NCBI RefSeq assembly: GCF_020295405.1
Contig: NZ_JADEYP010000001.1
Coordinates: 242,149 to 306,148 of the forward strand
Source of the DNA: Sphingobacterium bovistauri
GTDB lineage: Bacteria > Bacteroidota > Bacteroidia > Sphingobacteriales > Sphingobacteriaceae
DNA: 64,000 nucleotides
Direction: 5' to 3'
Every line of letters begins with the position of its first letter. Position 1 is the first letter of the stretch. Positions 1 through 7,473 of this stretch are shown here, one piece after another. The position numbers were made by a program, and so were the translations under genes. Below the pieces are notes generated by a model. The model saw nothing but the letters and a program-made list of their open reading frames with translations. It was not told the origin of the DNA and ran no database searches.

Positions 1-942
1 TTTAATTCCCTAGAAGAGGGTGAAGAGATAGAATTTACACTTGATAAGCAAACGGGTTGGAAATCGATTCAAAAAAATGGCAAGTCTGCTTTTGAACATA
101 AATTTATCATCCTAGATAATGAAGACATACCACCGGGTACGAATAAAACATTGTACTTAAGGTATAAAAATCAGCCAGAAACAGAAATACCAATTACTAT
201 TCGGGGTGTTGAAGATCTTACACAAACTTCCATATTTAAAATTATAGCGGGCTTTATGCTCGCTTCTTTGCTGTTTGGCTCTTGGTTTTATTTTAAAAAT
301 AAACTAATTAAAAAGAAATTAGCAGACCTGAATAAAAAAAACAAAGCTATAGAAACGCAACTTTCGCTGCTTAGTGGACAACTCAATCCGCATTTTCTTT
401 TTAACTCTTTGAATGCTATCCAAGGTACTATTATGAATAAAGATTTTGAAACCGCGAATGCATACATTTCTGATGTGGCAAGTTTTATGCGTCGTGTAAT
501 GGATGATGGCAAAAAAGAATTTATTTCACTAAGCGAAGAATTAAAATTGGAAGAAGATTATCTCCAATTGGAAAATAAAAGAAAACCTTTTACTTACACT
601 ATTCAAATATCACCAAGCATTACTACTAATGCTATTGACTTTCCTCCTCTACTTTTGCAACCCATCCTAGAAAATGCCATACGCCATGGACTAAAGAACG
701 AAATAGTAAATCCGCATATTGGAATCAAAATTTTAGAAAAAAATCTTGATCTTATCTTTCAGATTACAGATAATGGAAAATATTGGGATGTATCAAAAGC
801 TCAAAATGGTCAAGGTTTGTCCTTAACTCATAAAAGAATTTCAATTTACAATGAAAAATTGGATGCTATGAAAATAACAATGGATATTACATACCAAGAA
901 GGAACTTTGACTAGATTTACATTTAAAAATTGGTTAGCCTAA
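1..942 (+). CDS. LytS-type sensor histidine kinase, 5'-truncated by the window edge
   Basis: The frame is open from base 1, so the true start lies outside the window and 313 residues are visible. The visible part begins with about 75 residues of a beta-rich extracytoplasmic segment, then one membrane helix (about residues 78-98), a short basic/coiled linker and a HPK8-type kinase core. The phospho-acceptor histidine lies in LNPHFLFNSLNA (His codon at 391). The ATP lid region carries LQPILENAIRHG (N box) and a DNG motif followed by GQGLSL. This is the LytS/YehU family, which phosphorylates LytTR regulators. Its TAA overlaps the ATG of the regulator (TAATG), so the two are translationally coupled. 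The inducing signal is unknown. Confidence 0.93.
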   Translation, partial: FNSLEEGEEIEFTLDKQTGWKSIQKNGKSAFEHKFIILDNEDIPPGTNKTLYLRYKNQPETEIPITIRGVEDLTQTSIFKIIAGFMLASLLFGSWFYFKNKLIKKKLADLNKKNKAIETQLSLLSGQLNPHFLFNSLNAIQGTIMNKDFETANAYISDVASFMRRVMDDGKKEFISLSEELKLEEDYLQLENKRKPFTYTIQISPSITTNAIDFPPLLLQPILENAIRHGLKNEIVNPHIGIKILEKNLDLIFQITDNGKYWDVSKAQNGQGLSLTHKRISIYNEKLDAMKITMDITYQEGTLTRFTFKNWLA

Positions 943-1682
943 TGCAGTTGAATTGTTATATAGTAGATGATGAGCCAAGCGCCATCGAAACATTGAGCTT
1001 ATTGATCAAAAGATATTGTCCTACATTACATATTGTAGGATCTGCTTGCACAGTTGATCAAGCGTTACAAGACTTGCATAATGACTCAACTGATATTTTG
1101 TTTTTAGATATCAAGATGCAAAATGAAACGGGATTTGATCTTCTACATCAATTGAACGTTAATATACCCCATATCATTTTTGTCACAGCACATGATGAAT
1201 ATGGCATACAAGCCATCAAATTTTCCGCAACAGATTATCTGTTGAAACCTGTGAATACAGAAGAATTAATAGCGGCTGTGCATAAGGTGACGTTAAAAAA
1301 GCAAATGGAAAAACAACAGATGGAATTGCTTTTGGAAGCATATCAACAGGCAAAACATGTTCAACAAAAAAGAATTGCATTAGCCGACCAAAACGAAATA
1401 CGCTATATATTAATCGAAAATATTATATGCTGTAAGTCCGATAATAGTTACACCACATTTTATATAGCCCATCAAACGGCTCCGATTGTAGTGTCTACTC
1501 CTATTTCAGAGTATGAAAACATCCTATCCCCTTATGGTTTTCAAAGAATACACCAGTCCTGGTTAATTAATAAATCTAAAGTTTTATCGTATAAAAAAGA
1601 GGACGGTGGTTTCCTTATTATGGAAAATATGCTGTCCGTACCAGTTTCGAGACAACGAAAACATTTACTGAAAGAATTATAA
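942..1682 (+). CDS. LytR/AlgR-family response regulator (receiver + LytTR DNA-binding domain)
   Basis: The receiver domain spans residues 1-120, with the acidic pair in IVDDEP, phospho-acceptor Asp56 in LFLDIKM, Thr82 in FVTAHD and Lys102 in YLLKPVN. A LytTR domain follows at roughly residues 140-246, ending in FQRIHQSWLINKSKV and VPVSRQRKHLLKEL. I chose the ATG at 942, which overlaps the kinase stop; a TTG 12 bases upstream lies inside the kinase gene and is less likely. It is the cognate regulator of the upstream kinase. Its last codons and terminator are echoed in degraded form downstream (4346-4443), which points to a lost paralogue. Confidence 0.95.
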   Translation: MQLNCYIVDDEPSAIETLSLLIKRYCPTLHIVGSACTVDQALQDLHNDSTDILFLDIKMQNETGFDLLHQLNVNIPHIIFVTAHDEYGIQAIKFSATDYLLKPVNTEELIAAVHKVTLKKQMEKQQMELLLEAYQQAKHVQQKRIALADQNEIRYILIENIICCKSDNSYTTFYIAHQTAPIVVSTPISEYENILSPYGFQRIHQSWLINKSKVLSYKKEDGGFLIMENMLSVPVSRQRKHLLKEL

Positions 1683-1710
1683 TATATGTTAGATAAATTG
1701 TAATATTTGG

Positions 1711-1747
1711 AATCCTCCTGCGCTAAAAAGTGCAGGAGGATTTTTTG
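1711..1747 (+). terminator. Intrinsic terminator of the LytS/LytR operon
   Basis: The stem AATCCTCCTGC / GCAGGAGGATT closes a loop of about ten bases and runs into a T tract. Two degraded relatives of this hairpin, including the upstream GTTAGATAAATT-TAATATTT segment, occur at 3609 and 4408. Confidence 0.88.
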
Positions 1748-1842
1748 TTTTTAAAAAAACAAACCATTCATTTATTTTACAATAAAATAGATTCTTCGAC
1801 TAGCATGAGTAGTTTATATATGACTTATTTTATATAAATAAA

Positions 1843-2577
1843 TTACTTCCTCTTTTTCTTTCCAAAATAATAGCGTGCATCTCCATATATACCATAGCCC
1901 TGTTTGTTGATGACTTCAAACTTAAAATCTTCTGGATTTTTGACTTTAATTATCTTAATGCTGGGGCTTACTGTATTGACAAAGTAAGCATTATTAGCAT
2001 CTACAGCATACCACGCGTGGTCTTGTCCTTGATAGTATTCTCCTTCAAAACATTCGGGCAGAAATTTAAAGGTATTGATGTAAATTTCTGGCACAATCTC
2101 ATTTCTGTAAATGAAATGATTTTTATCTCGAGCAAAATTAAAATCGGGGCCTACAATTTTAAAAGTATCTACATCAACTCCGATTAGTTTTTGTTGATAA
2201 GCAAAATAAATATCACCCTTAACTTTTTGATAAAATGAAGAAAGCTCAATTGCATCTGCCAAATTAAAGGGGATTTTATTATCAAAATAATAGTCCCCAT
2301 TAGAACAGCTAGCTAATCCTTTTTCTAAATCAACTATATGAAAACTATGAGGATCAGCATCCTTTAAAATCGCTTGTCCACACATGTAGCTATCTAAATA
2401 CACGTGATTTTTATCTTTAAAATACGATGTTGAATCTTTGTAAGGTGTAATCAGTTCGAATGTTTCGAAGTCTATCTTATTGTATAATTTTTTAAAAATT
2501 TCATTTCCATATCTAATAATCATTTTACGATCCACAACGTAAATAGATTTCGAATTATCTAATGCTTTTTTATTCAT
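1843..2577 (-). CDS. DKNYY-repeat family protein
   Basis: This 244-residue protein has no clear signal peptide. It contains repeated short beta units with the pattern DKNHVYLD / DKNHFIYRNEIV / DANNAYFVN, in which a DKN-aromatic turn precedes a statement-like segment such as DADPHSFHIVD or VDVDTFKIVGPDF. That is the DKNYY family signature; family members have no established biochemical function. The C terminus is basic (KKKRK). It lies 11 bases downstream of the DUF3592-like gene and is probably cotranscribed with it. Tyr, Phe and Asp are strongly enriched, as usual for the family. Confidence 0.75.
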   Translation of the reverse strand: MNKKALDNSKSIYVVDRKMIIRYGNEIFKKLYNKIDFETFELITPYKDSTSYFKDKNHVYLDSYMCGQAILKDADPHSFHIVDLEKGLASCSNGDYYFDNKIPFNLADAIELSSFYQKVKGDIYFAYQQKLIGVDVDTFKIVGPDFNFARDKNHFIYRNEIVPEIYINTFKFLPECFEGEYYQGQDHAWYAVDANNAYFVNTVSPSIKIIKVKNPEDFKFEVINKQGYGIYGDARYYFGKKKRK

Positions 2578-2588
2578 TGATTAAAAAA

Positions 2589-3410
2589 TTAAACTACTAA
2601 TTGATGTTTTGAAACATAATCTTCTGGAATTAAACAAGACGAAATCTCATTTTGGGAAACCATCACTTTAATTTTATCACCCACTTTATAGTCGGTCAAG
2701 AAAGAATGATCTTTAGTTAACGCTTCATTAGTTTTTTTCCTACCATTTCGTTTATAATAGCAATAAGTCACATTTACTTGTAAAGTACTACTATTATACA
2801 CCTTATCTCCAGATTGAGAAACAAAAGCATTACCAACATCAATACCTAAAATTTCAGCTTCTTTAACGTCGCCAGTTTTATACAATAAATATTTTTTTCT
2901 AGCTGGCACAATACTAATGGATAAGAATGTAATGCCTAAAATTGCAAATACTAGCGGAATAATACAAAACACCCATTTCATAGCGAATGTAAACGGTTCT
3001 ACTCCCATCATCGCAGACTGATTTTGGTAAAATTTAATTGAAATAGTATCACCAACATTAAGATGTGAAACTTTGGGCCAATCTATGGTTTCAAATTCAT
3101 CATTAGCTGGTTTTCCATTGCTTTTGTATTGATAAGAAAAAACAACAGGGCTCTTTCTATTGTACTTTACATTATACTTTATGTTTATATACGTGATGCT
3201 GGCCTTTGTTTCTGTGCCTAATAATTCAATATTTTTATAATCGTAGTCTTCGTATTTGCTCCTTTTACTGTTTGAAATTGTATTTACTAAAAACAAAGTA
3301 CCAATAGCGGTTAAAGTAAAAATAAGTCCGACCCATGCAAATGCCTTTTGTTCGAACATAAGTTTAAAAAACAAAGAAAACGGAACAGTTCTTTTCTTCA
3401 AAATTATCAA
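2589..3410 (-). CDS. DUF3592-like membrane protein
   Basis: Up to 273 residues with two membrane helices, AFAWVGLIFTLTAIGTLFLV near the N terminus and WVFCIIPLVFAILGITFLSIS in the middle. Each is followed by a soluble beta-rich segment of similar character (VGDTISIKFYQNQ and VGDKIKVMVSQNE). This duplicated domain after each helix, with a GD-x-I-x-[VI] turn, is typical of DUF3592 proteins. The longest frame starts at a TTG (3410), with another TTG at 3401; the first ATG is at 3359, directly before the first helix. I give the long form because the residues before the helix look like family N termini, but the ATG is possible. It is the first gene of a pair with the DKNYY protein. Confidence 0.65.
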   Translation of the reverse strand: MIILKKRTVPFSLFFKLMFEQKAFAWVGLIFTLTAIGTLFLVNTISNSKRSKYEDYDYKNIELLGTETKASITYINIKYNVKYNRKSPVVFSYQYKSNGKPANDEFETIDWPKVSHLNVGDTISIKFYQNQSAMMGVEPFTFAMKWVFCIIPLVFAILGITFLSISIVPARKKYLLYKTGDVKEAEILGIDVGNAFVSQSGDKVYNSSTLQVNVTYCYYKRNGRKKTNEALTKDHSFLTDYKVGDKIKVMVSQNEISSCLIPEDYVSKHQLVV

Positions 3411-3474
3411 GATTAACTATATAATAAAGCTATGTTAAATATTGCTATAAAAGAAATAGCCCATCTTTAAATTT

Positions 3475-3646
3475 CCCTATAGAATTATTTATAATACTTC
3501 CGTTGCTATTGGTCAAGACGAAGTTACACCTTGGTTAGAAGCATTTGTAAATGCGAAAGAATGGTGTGTAGTGAATAAGAAATAAGTTAGATAAATTCTA
3601 ATATTTGAAATCCTCTTGCGCTAAGAAATGTAGGAGGATTTTTTTG
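3475..3646 (+). pseudogene. Remnant 3' end of a lost gene with its tail and terminator
   Basis: Around 3494-3585 the + strand reads as a short coding remnant ending PWLEAFVNAKEWCVVNKK and a TAA, without any start or upstream body. It is followed directly by GTTAGATAAATTCTAATATTT and a hairpin (3609-3646), near-copies of the tail and terminator after the LytTR gene at 1682. The parent gene of the coding fragment is not recognisable. The simplest reading is a deletion scar in a cluster of related genes sharing duplicated 3' flanks. Confidence 0.5.
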
Positions 3647-3683
3647 TTCTATTTGAATATAACTAATAATTACTAATTAGGTC

Positions 3684-4052
3684 TTACATATTATAACTTT
3701 TAATCCTAATATAACACCTAAGGAAAATATAACACAGTATAAATGTGATGATGCATGATAGCTTAAGGGTAATATCAACACTTTTCCAATTTAATAATAA
3801 GCTAAAAAACAGAAAAAATATAGGGAAAAAACCCAAAAGAATCGCCCATAATGTCGCATGCAATTGCCAAAAGCGAAATAGTATATAGACTATTGAAAAA
3901 ATAACAAATCCAATGCCCAGTACGCTTAAGAATAAAATTTGAGCCAGCGGATATAAGAATATAAACTTACCACCTAATAAAAAACAAATTAGCACAATCA
4001 CTATCGCTAATATCAAATATTGCATAAAAAAGATGAATAATGCTTGTTTCAT
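3684..4052 (-). CDS. Small hypothetical membrane protein
   Basis: The 122-residue product consists almost entirely of four predicted membrane helices (YLILAIVIVLICFLLGG, QILFLSVLGIGFVIFSIVYILF, ATLWAILLGFFPIFFLFFSLLL, LSCIITFILCYIFLRC) with short basic loops. I recognise no family and see no signature motif. It stands alone between the decayed sequences at 3.5 and 4.3 kb. Start is the ATG at 4052, with no obvious Shine-Dalgarno sequence. Confidence 0.55.
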   Translation of the reverse strand: MKQALFIFFMQYLILAIVIVLICFLLGGKFIFLYPLAQILFLSVLGIGFVIFSIVYILFRFWQLHATLWAILLGFFPIFFLFFSLLLNWKSVDITLKLSCIITFILCYIFLRCYIRIKSYNM

Positions 4053-4525
4053 AAATCCGTTTTATCTATATCCGTAAAAATCCAAATAGTAACCCAAAAT
4101 TTTTAATTTCAAATATTTTACAAAAACAAAAAGTAATTACCCTTGTAAGGTTTTTTTACCTCTAACTTAAACTATAGAATAGTAAATAAAAGTTTAAAAA
4201 CGTTAATATTAACACCATCTTGTCTCGTAAAACGAAATAACTATGCACAAGATTTCTAACATCTTATCAATCCCGATGCTGTTAATACTAACTGGAAAGA
4301 AGAAATTCATTAAATAATTCATCATGACAAAAAATTAGTATGGCTAGACAACGAAAGCATTTACTGAAAGAATTACAATATAAGTTAGATAAATTCTAAT
4401 ATTTTAGAATCCTCTTTTGCTAATAAGTGTAGGAGGATTTTATTTTCTATCAACAAGCAACATTAATAATTTGAACTATTTTCAATTATAACTATCTTTA
4501 AAATTCAACTTAATAAATCAAAATT
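4053..4525. other. Gene-poor stretch with decayed coding fragments
   Basis: No intact gene is present. The first 200 bases are AT-rich with no feature I can support. The + strand from about 4240 reads like broken coding sequence with stops in each frame, and 4340-4443 is a clear relic of a LytTR gene end (see separate entry). The last 80 bases form the upstream region of the ABM-domain gene; TATCTTTA at about 4493 is one mismatch from the Bacteroidota -7 box. Confidence 0.6.
4340..4443 (+). pseudogene. Relic 3' end of a second LytTR response-regulator gene
   Basis: The sequence reads MARQRKHLLKELQYKLDKF and a stop. It matches the end of the intact regulator (SRQRKHLLKEL) at both DNA and protein level, and continues through the same GTTAGATAAATT-TAATATTT spacer into a similar terminator hairpin (about 4408-4443). 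Nothing upstream corresponds to the remaining LytTR or receiver domains. It is a deletion remnant of a paralogous regulator, or a product of local duplication followed by decay. Confidence 0.75.
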
Positions 4526-4828
4526 ATGGTATTAGAAGTCGTAAAACTAACAGTTATAGAAGGACAACAAGAAAATTTTGAACGTGATTATAAAAAAGCT
4601 GCACAATATATTTCAGCGAGCAAAGGGTATATAAAACATTCCATTCATAAGAGCCTAGAAAAAAGTAATGAATACATTCAATTCGTAGAATGGGAATCTT
4701 TAGAAGACCATACTGTTACCTTTTTCGAATCTGAATTGTTCCAAGAGTGGGCAAAATTATTGCATGATTACTACGATCCAATGCCTACAGTAGAACATTA
4801 TGAAACTAAAAATCTATTAAGTGAGTAA
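4526..4828 (+). CDS. Antibiotic-biosynthesis-monooxygenase (ABM)-domain protein
   Basis: At 100 residues it is one dimeric ferredoxin-like alpha/beta barrel domain. It opens with VLEVVKLTVIEGQQENFERDYKKA, has the central SKGYIKHSIHKSLEKSNEYIQFVEWES strand pair with the conserved W-E-S, and ends with FFESELFQEWAKLLHDYYDPMPTVEHY. ABM-fold proteins range from quinone monooxygenases to haem-degrading enzymes and many have no known activity, so no substrate is assigned. It is monocistronic, about 140 bases ahead of luxS. Confidence 0.8.
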   Translation: MVLEVVKLTVIEGQQENFERDYKKAAQYISASKGYIKHSIHKSLEKSNEYIQFVEWESLEDHTVTFFESELFQEWAKLLHDYYDPMPTVEHYETKNLLSE

Positions 4829-4864
4829 ATAAGTTAGCAGATATCCTACGAAAAATTAATTTAT

Positions 4865-4968
4865 TATCTTTGTAGAAGTCTTAATTTTGTGCAAGACCAA
4901 CTAAATTTTATATGTAAAATACGTTATAATCATCCTAATCCTTGATTATACCATTTATCAAACAAAAG
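4865..4968 (+). promoter_or_regulatory. luxS promoter box and about 96-nt leader with a hairpin
   Basis: TATCTTTG at 4865-4872 matches the Bacteroidota -7 consensus TAnnTTTG; no convincing -33 TTTG is seen. The resulting leader holds an 8-bp perfect inverted repeat, TATAATCA (4925-4932) and TGATTATA (4943-4950), 18 bases before the ATG. It does not match a SAM or SAH riboswitch that I recognise. Confidence 0.5.
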
Positions 4969-5475
4969 ATGTATACAAAAGAAAAAGCCGTTGTAAATAG
5001 TTTCATAGTAGATCATACTATACTAAAACAAGGAATATATGCCAAGGCGTCCAAAACCAACGAATCTAATGTAGATGCATATACGACATACGATATTCGT
5101 ATGATTCGTCCGAATTCTCCAGAGCGTATGTTACAACCAGATGTAATGCATACTTTGGAGCATTGTTTTGCTACTGAAATTCGTACAATTCTAGGTGACG
5201 AAGTTATCTATGTAGGTCCTATGGGTTGTTGCACTGGTTTTTATGTAGTATTAGCAGGGACAAGCAGAACTCCTCAAGATATTCAAGTGTTGATGAAACA
5301 AGTGTTGGAAACTATTTTAGAAGAAGGTTATGTAGTGCCTTTTCAAAACCCAGTTAGTTGTGGAAACTATACATTCATGGATTTTGAAAACACGTTGAAA
5401 GCTTGTCAAAATTACTTGAATTTGATCAATGAAGGTAAATTAGAATTCGAATACCCATACATTCAAGAAGCATAA
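4969..5475 (+). CDS. luxS: S-ribosylhomocysteine lyase (LuxS)
   Basis: LuxS cleaves S-ribosylhomocysteine to homocysteine and the AI-2 precursor DPD. All key features are present. The zinc ligands are His61 and His65 in HTLEH, with general base Glu64 between them, and Cys131 in CGNY; the catalytic cysteine is the first of GCCTGF (Cys87). At 168 residues it is close to family length. I use the ATG at 4969; a TTG nine codons upstream would add residues not expected for LuxS. The nucleosidase that makes its substrate starts immediately after its stop, so the two genes form the complete SAH detoxification branch. This proves recycling, not quorum sensing. Confidence 0.96.
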   Translation: MYTKEKAVVNSFIVDHTILKQGIYAKASKTNESNVDAYTTYDIRMIRPNSPERMLQPDVMHTLEHCFATEIRTILGDEVIYVGPMGCCTGFYVVLAGTSRTPQDIQVLMKQVLETILEEGYVVPFQNPVSCGNYTFMDFENTLKACQNYLNLINEGKLEFEYPYIQEA

Positions 5476-6093
5476 ATGACACTTAATAAAGATATTAAAA
5501 CTGTCATTTTAGTTGCTAATAAAAATGAACTAGCTTTTGAAACAATAGATGATTCTATTGCTGTTTATGAAATTGGAGTAGGTAAAGTCAATGCATTAAT
5601 TTCGCTTTCCAAACTTTATCAGGAAATAAAAGGCTTAGGTATTCATCCAATCTTCGTAAATGTGGGAACTGTAGGTTCGATAAAATATCCGATTGAACAT
5701 GTCTTATATCCTACCTATTTTGCGCAAGGGGATGCTTATACAGAAGGTTTCTTTTTAGAGAACACAAAATTCTTAGTGGGTAAAGGAGAAATCAAATCTA
5801 TAGACATTTCGGATTTTGATTACAGTAAAGCTTTACTTACTTCAGATCGTTTTATTAACACTACTACCGCTTTTTATCAAGATATAAAAGACTTAAATGC
5901 TGAAGCTTTCGATATGGAAGCCTATGCTTTGGCAGATTTTTGCTACCAACATCAACTGCCTCTTTATATGATCAAAATTGTATCCGACAATTGTGATGGT
6001 ACAGTCAAAGATTGGGAAAATATTTTGGGTAGAATTTCTGGAAAGCTAGGTGATATAGTGACTTCTTTTCTTAAAGAATTAAAGAACAATTAA
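5476..6093 (+). CDS. mtnN: 5'-methylthioadenosine/S-adenosylhomocysteine nucleosidase-like protein
   Basis: The 205-residue protein has the phosphorylase/nucleosidase fold: an early EIGVGKVNALISL glycine turn, NVGTVGS in the centre, and AEAFDMEAYALADFC, which corresponds to the family motif with the ribose-binding Met-Glu. ISDN-like VSDNCDGT near the end matches the purine-binding loop. It is shorter than canonical Pfs (about 230) and rather divergent, so MTA/SAH specificity is inferred mainly from its position. Its ATG follows the luxS stop with no spacer. In this context it would hydrolyse SAH to adenine and S-ribosylhomocysteine, the LuxS substrate. Confidence 0.8.
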   Translation: MTLNKDIKTVILVANKNELAFETIDDSIAVYEIGVGKVNALISLSKLYQEIKGLGIHPIFVNVGTVGSIKYPIEHVLYPTYFAQGDAYTEGFFLENTKFLVGKGEIKSIDISDFDYSKALLTSDRFINTTTAFYQDIKDLNAEAFDMEAYALADFCYQHQLPLYMIKIVSDNCDGTVKDWENILGRISGKLGDIVTSFLKELKNN

Positions 6094-6113
6094 GCTTTAC
6101 TGCAGAAAGCAAA

Positions 6114-6158
6114 TGCAATTAAAAAGTCCTAGATATTTTCTAGGACTTTTTAATTGCA
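6114..6158. terminator. Bidirectional terminator between luxS-mtnN and purC
   Basis: Two perfect 20-bp arms, 6114-6133 and 6139-6158, close a 5-base loop. Because the arms contain A5 and T5 runs, the hairpin can end transcription from both convergent units. Confidence 0.92.
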
Positions 6159-6175
6159 TAAGAATACCAAATATT

Positions 6176-6862
6176 TTATACACCTAAGAAATCTTTTTCT
6201 AAAGCTAATGGTTCAATGTAATTTCCATTTTTGTATACGCGCATATTTCCTCCTGAAATTTCATCGATTAAGATAATTTCATTAGTCACTGCATCACGAC
6301 CAAATTCTAATTTGATATCGTACAATTCTAACTCTTTAGTCGCCAATTCTGCTTTGATAATATCACAAATTTGTTGTGTCAAACCTTTCAATATTTGATA
6401 TTCTTCTTGTGTCAAAATGCCTAACATTTCCAATGCATCAGCAGAAATAGTAGGATCTCCTCTTTCATCGTCTTTGATCGTAACTTCTACAAAACGATCG
6501 AGTGGTTGTCCTGATTCGCAGTAAGCACCATATCTTCTCAAGAAACTACCTACAGATTTGTAACGACAAATAACCTCTAAACCCTTTCCAAACACATTTG
6601 CTCGTTTTACAACCATCTCCACAGCGTCAATATCAGCAGAAACAAAATGTGTAGGAATACCCAACGAATTTAGTTTCTCATAGAAATATTTCGTCATTTT
6701 CAATCCAGACTTACCTGCGCCTTCGATTGTCAATCCTACCGTATTCGCTCCAGGATCAAATACACCATTCTCCCCCGTCACATCATCTTTAAATTTTAAT
6801 AATACTTGGTCATTTTCCAAGCTATACACATCTTTTGTTTTTCCTTTGTAGATTAATTGCAT
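6176..6862 (-). CDS. purC: Phosphoribosylaminoimidazole-succinocarboxamide synthase (SAICAR synthetase)
   Basis: This ATP-dependent enzyme joins CAIR and aspartate in purine synthesis. The 228-residue product starts with the family N terminus LIYKGKTKDVYSLEN, followed by the DDVTGENG segment, the VICRYKSVGSFLRRYG block, and IKLEFGRDA plus LIDEISGGNMRVY near the end; these match bacterial PurC throughout. It stands alone here, without other pur genes nearby, and converges on luxS-mtnN across a shared terminator. The ATG at 6862 gives the expected length. Confidence 0.95.
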   Translation of the reverse strand: MQLIYKGKTKDVYSLENDQVLLKFKDDVTGENGVFDPGANTVGLTIEGAGKSGLKMTKYFYEKLNSLGIPTHFVSADIDAVEMVVKRANVFGKGLEVICRYKSVGSFLRRYGAYCESGQPLDRFVEVTIKDDERGDPTISADALEMLGILTQEEYQILKGLTQQICDIIKAELATKELELYDIKLEFGRDAVTNEIILIDEISGGNMRVYKNGNYIEPLALEKDFLGV

Positions 6863-7055
6863 TTTATTAATGTTTATAAAGCGAATTATCGCAAAATTCT
6901 TAATTAGTTAAACCACAAATATAAATTACCCCAATTGCATATCCTAAACCATAAAGACTTAAATGTTAAATATTTCTAAAAATTCTTGATATTAATAATT
7001 TATCATTTACTTTGTAAACCAAAGTACTTTTACAAAACATAAACAGATAAGAATT

Positions 7056-7349
7056 ATGACAATGATTTTAAACAAAAGAAGAAAGATAATACTATCTATT
7101 ATAGGACTTATATTATTACTACCAATAATTGGTATGCAATTTTCAAATGAAGTAAATTGGTCAGGTTTTGACTTTATTATAGCTGGTCTTTTATTATCTA
7201 CTATTGGATTAGCTGTTGAATTGCTGTTCCAATTCACAAAAAACAATACGCAGCGATTTCTTTTCTTAGGGATCATATTAATACTAGGCTTTCTAGTCTG
7301 GGCTGAAATGGCTGTTGGTATATTTGGAAGTCCTTTCGCTGGAAGTTAG
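7056..7349 (+). CDS. Small hypothetical membrane protein
   Basis: The 97-residue product has three predicted helices: IILSIIGLILLLPIIGM, FDFIIAGLLLSTIGLAVELLFQ and FLFLGIILILGFLVWAEMAVGIF. A basic N terminus (NKRRK) suggests it starts inside the cytoplasm. No family is recognised with confidence. The ATG at 7056 is preceded by an AT-rich leader, and a TTACTTTG one mismatch from a -7 box lies about 40 bases upstream. It is monocistronic. Confidence 0.6.
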   Translation: MTMILNKRRKIILSIIGLILLLPIIGMQFSNEVNWSGFDFIIAGLLLSTIGLAVELLFQFTKNNTQRFLFLGIILILGFLVWAEMAVGIFGSPFAGS

Positions 7350-7415
7350 AAAATTATTAAGCTTAATATCTACCCTACTCTTTCTAATTATTTTGATACA
7401 AATTCTCAAAAGACC

Positions 7416-7473
7416 TTGCCCGTCATTATAAAGAATAGGATATCTTTGCAACTGTATGCAAAGATATCCTATT
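7416..7473 (+). promoter_or_regulatory. Promoter box and perfect 17-bp inverted repeat spanning a start codon
   Basis: Arms 7434-7450 and 7457-7473 are perfectly complementary and enclose ACTGTA, whose last A begins the ATG of the flavoprotein gene. The left arm contains TATCTTTG (7441-7448), a full match to the -7 box, with a TTG 22 bases upstream (7416-7418). A start site a few bases after the box would give an mRNA beginning almost at the ATG, so the RNA would keep only the right arm. In DNA the repeat could also be an operator. Confidence 0.7.

Noticed and set aside
4969..6093. luxS as evidence of AI-2 quorum sensing
   Set aside because: luxS directly followed by a nucleosidase explains methyl-cycle recycling. 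No AI-2 receptor or transporter is in the window, so signalling cannot be claimed.
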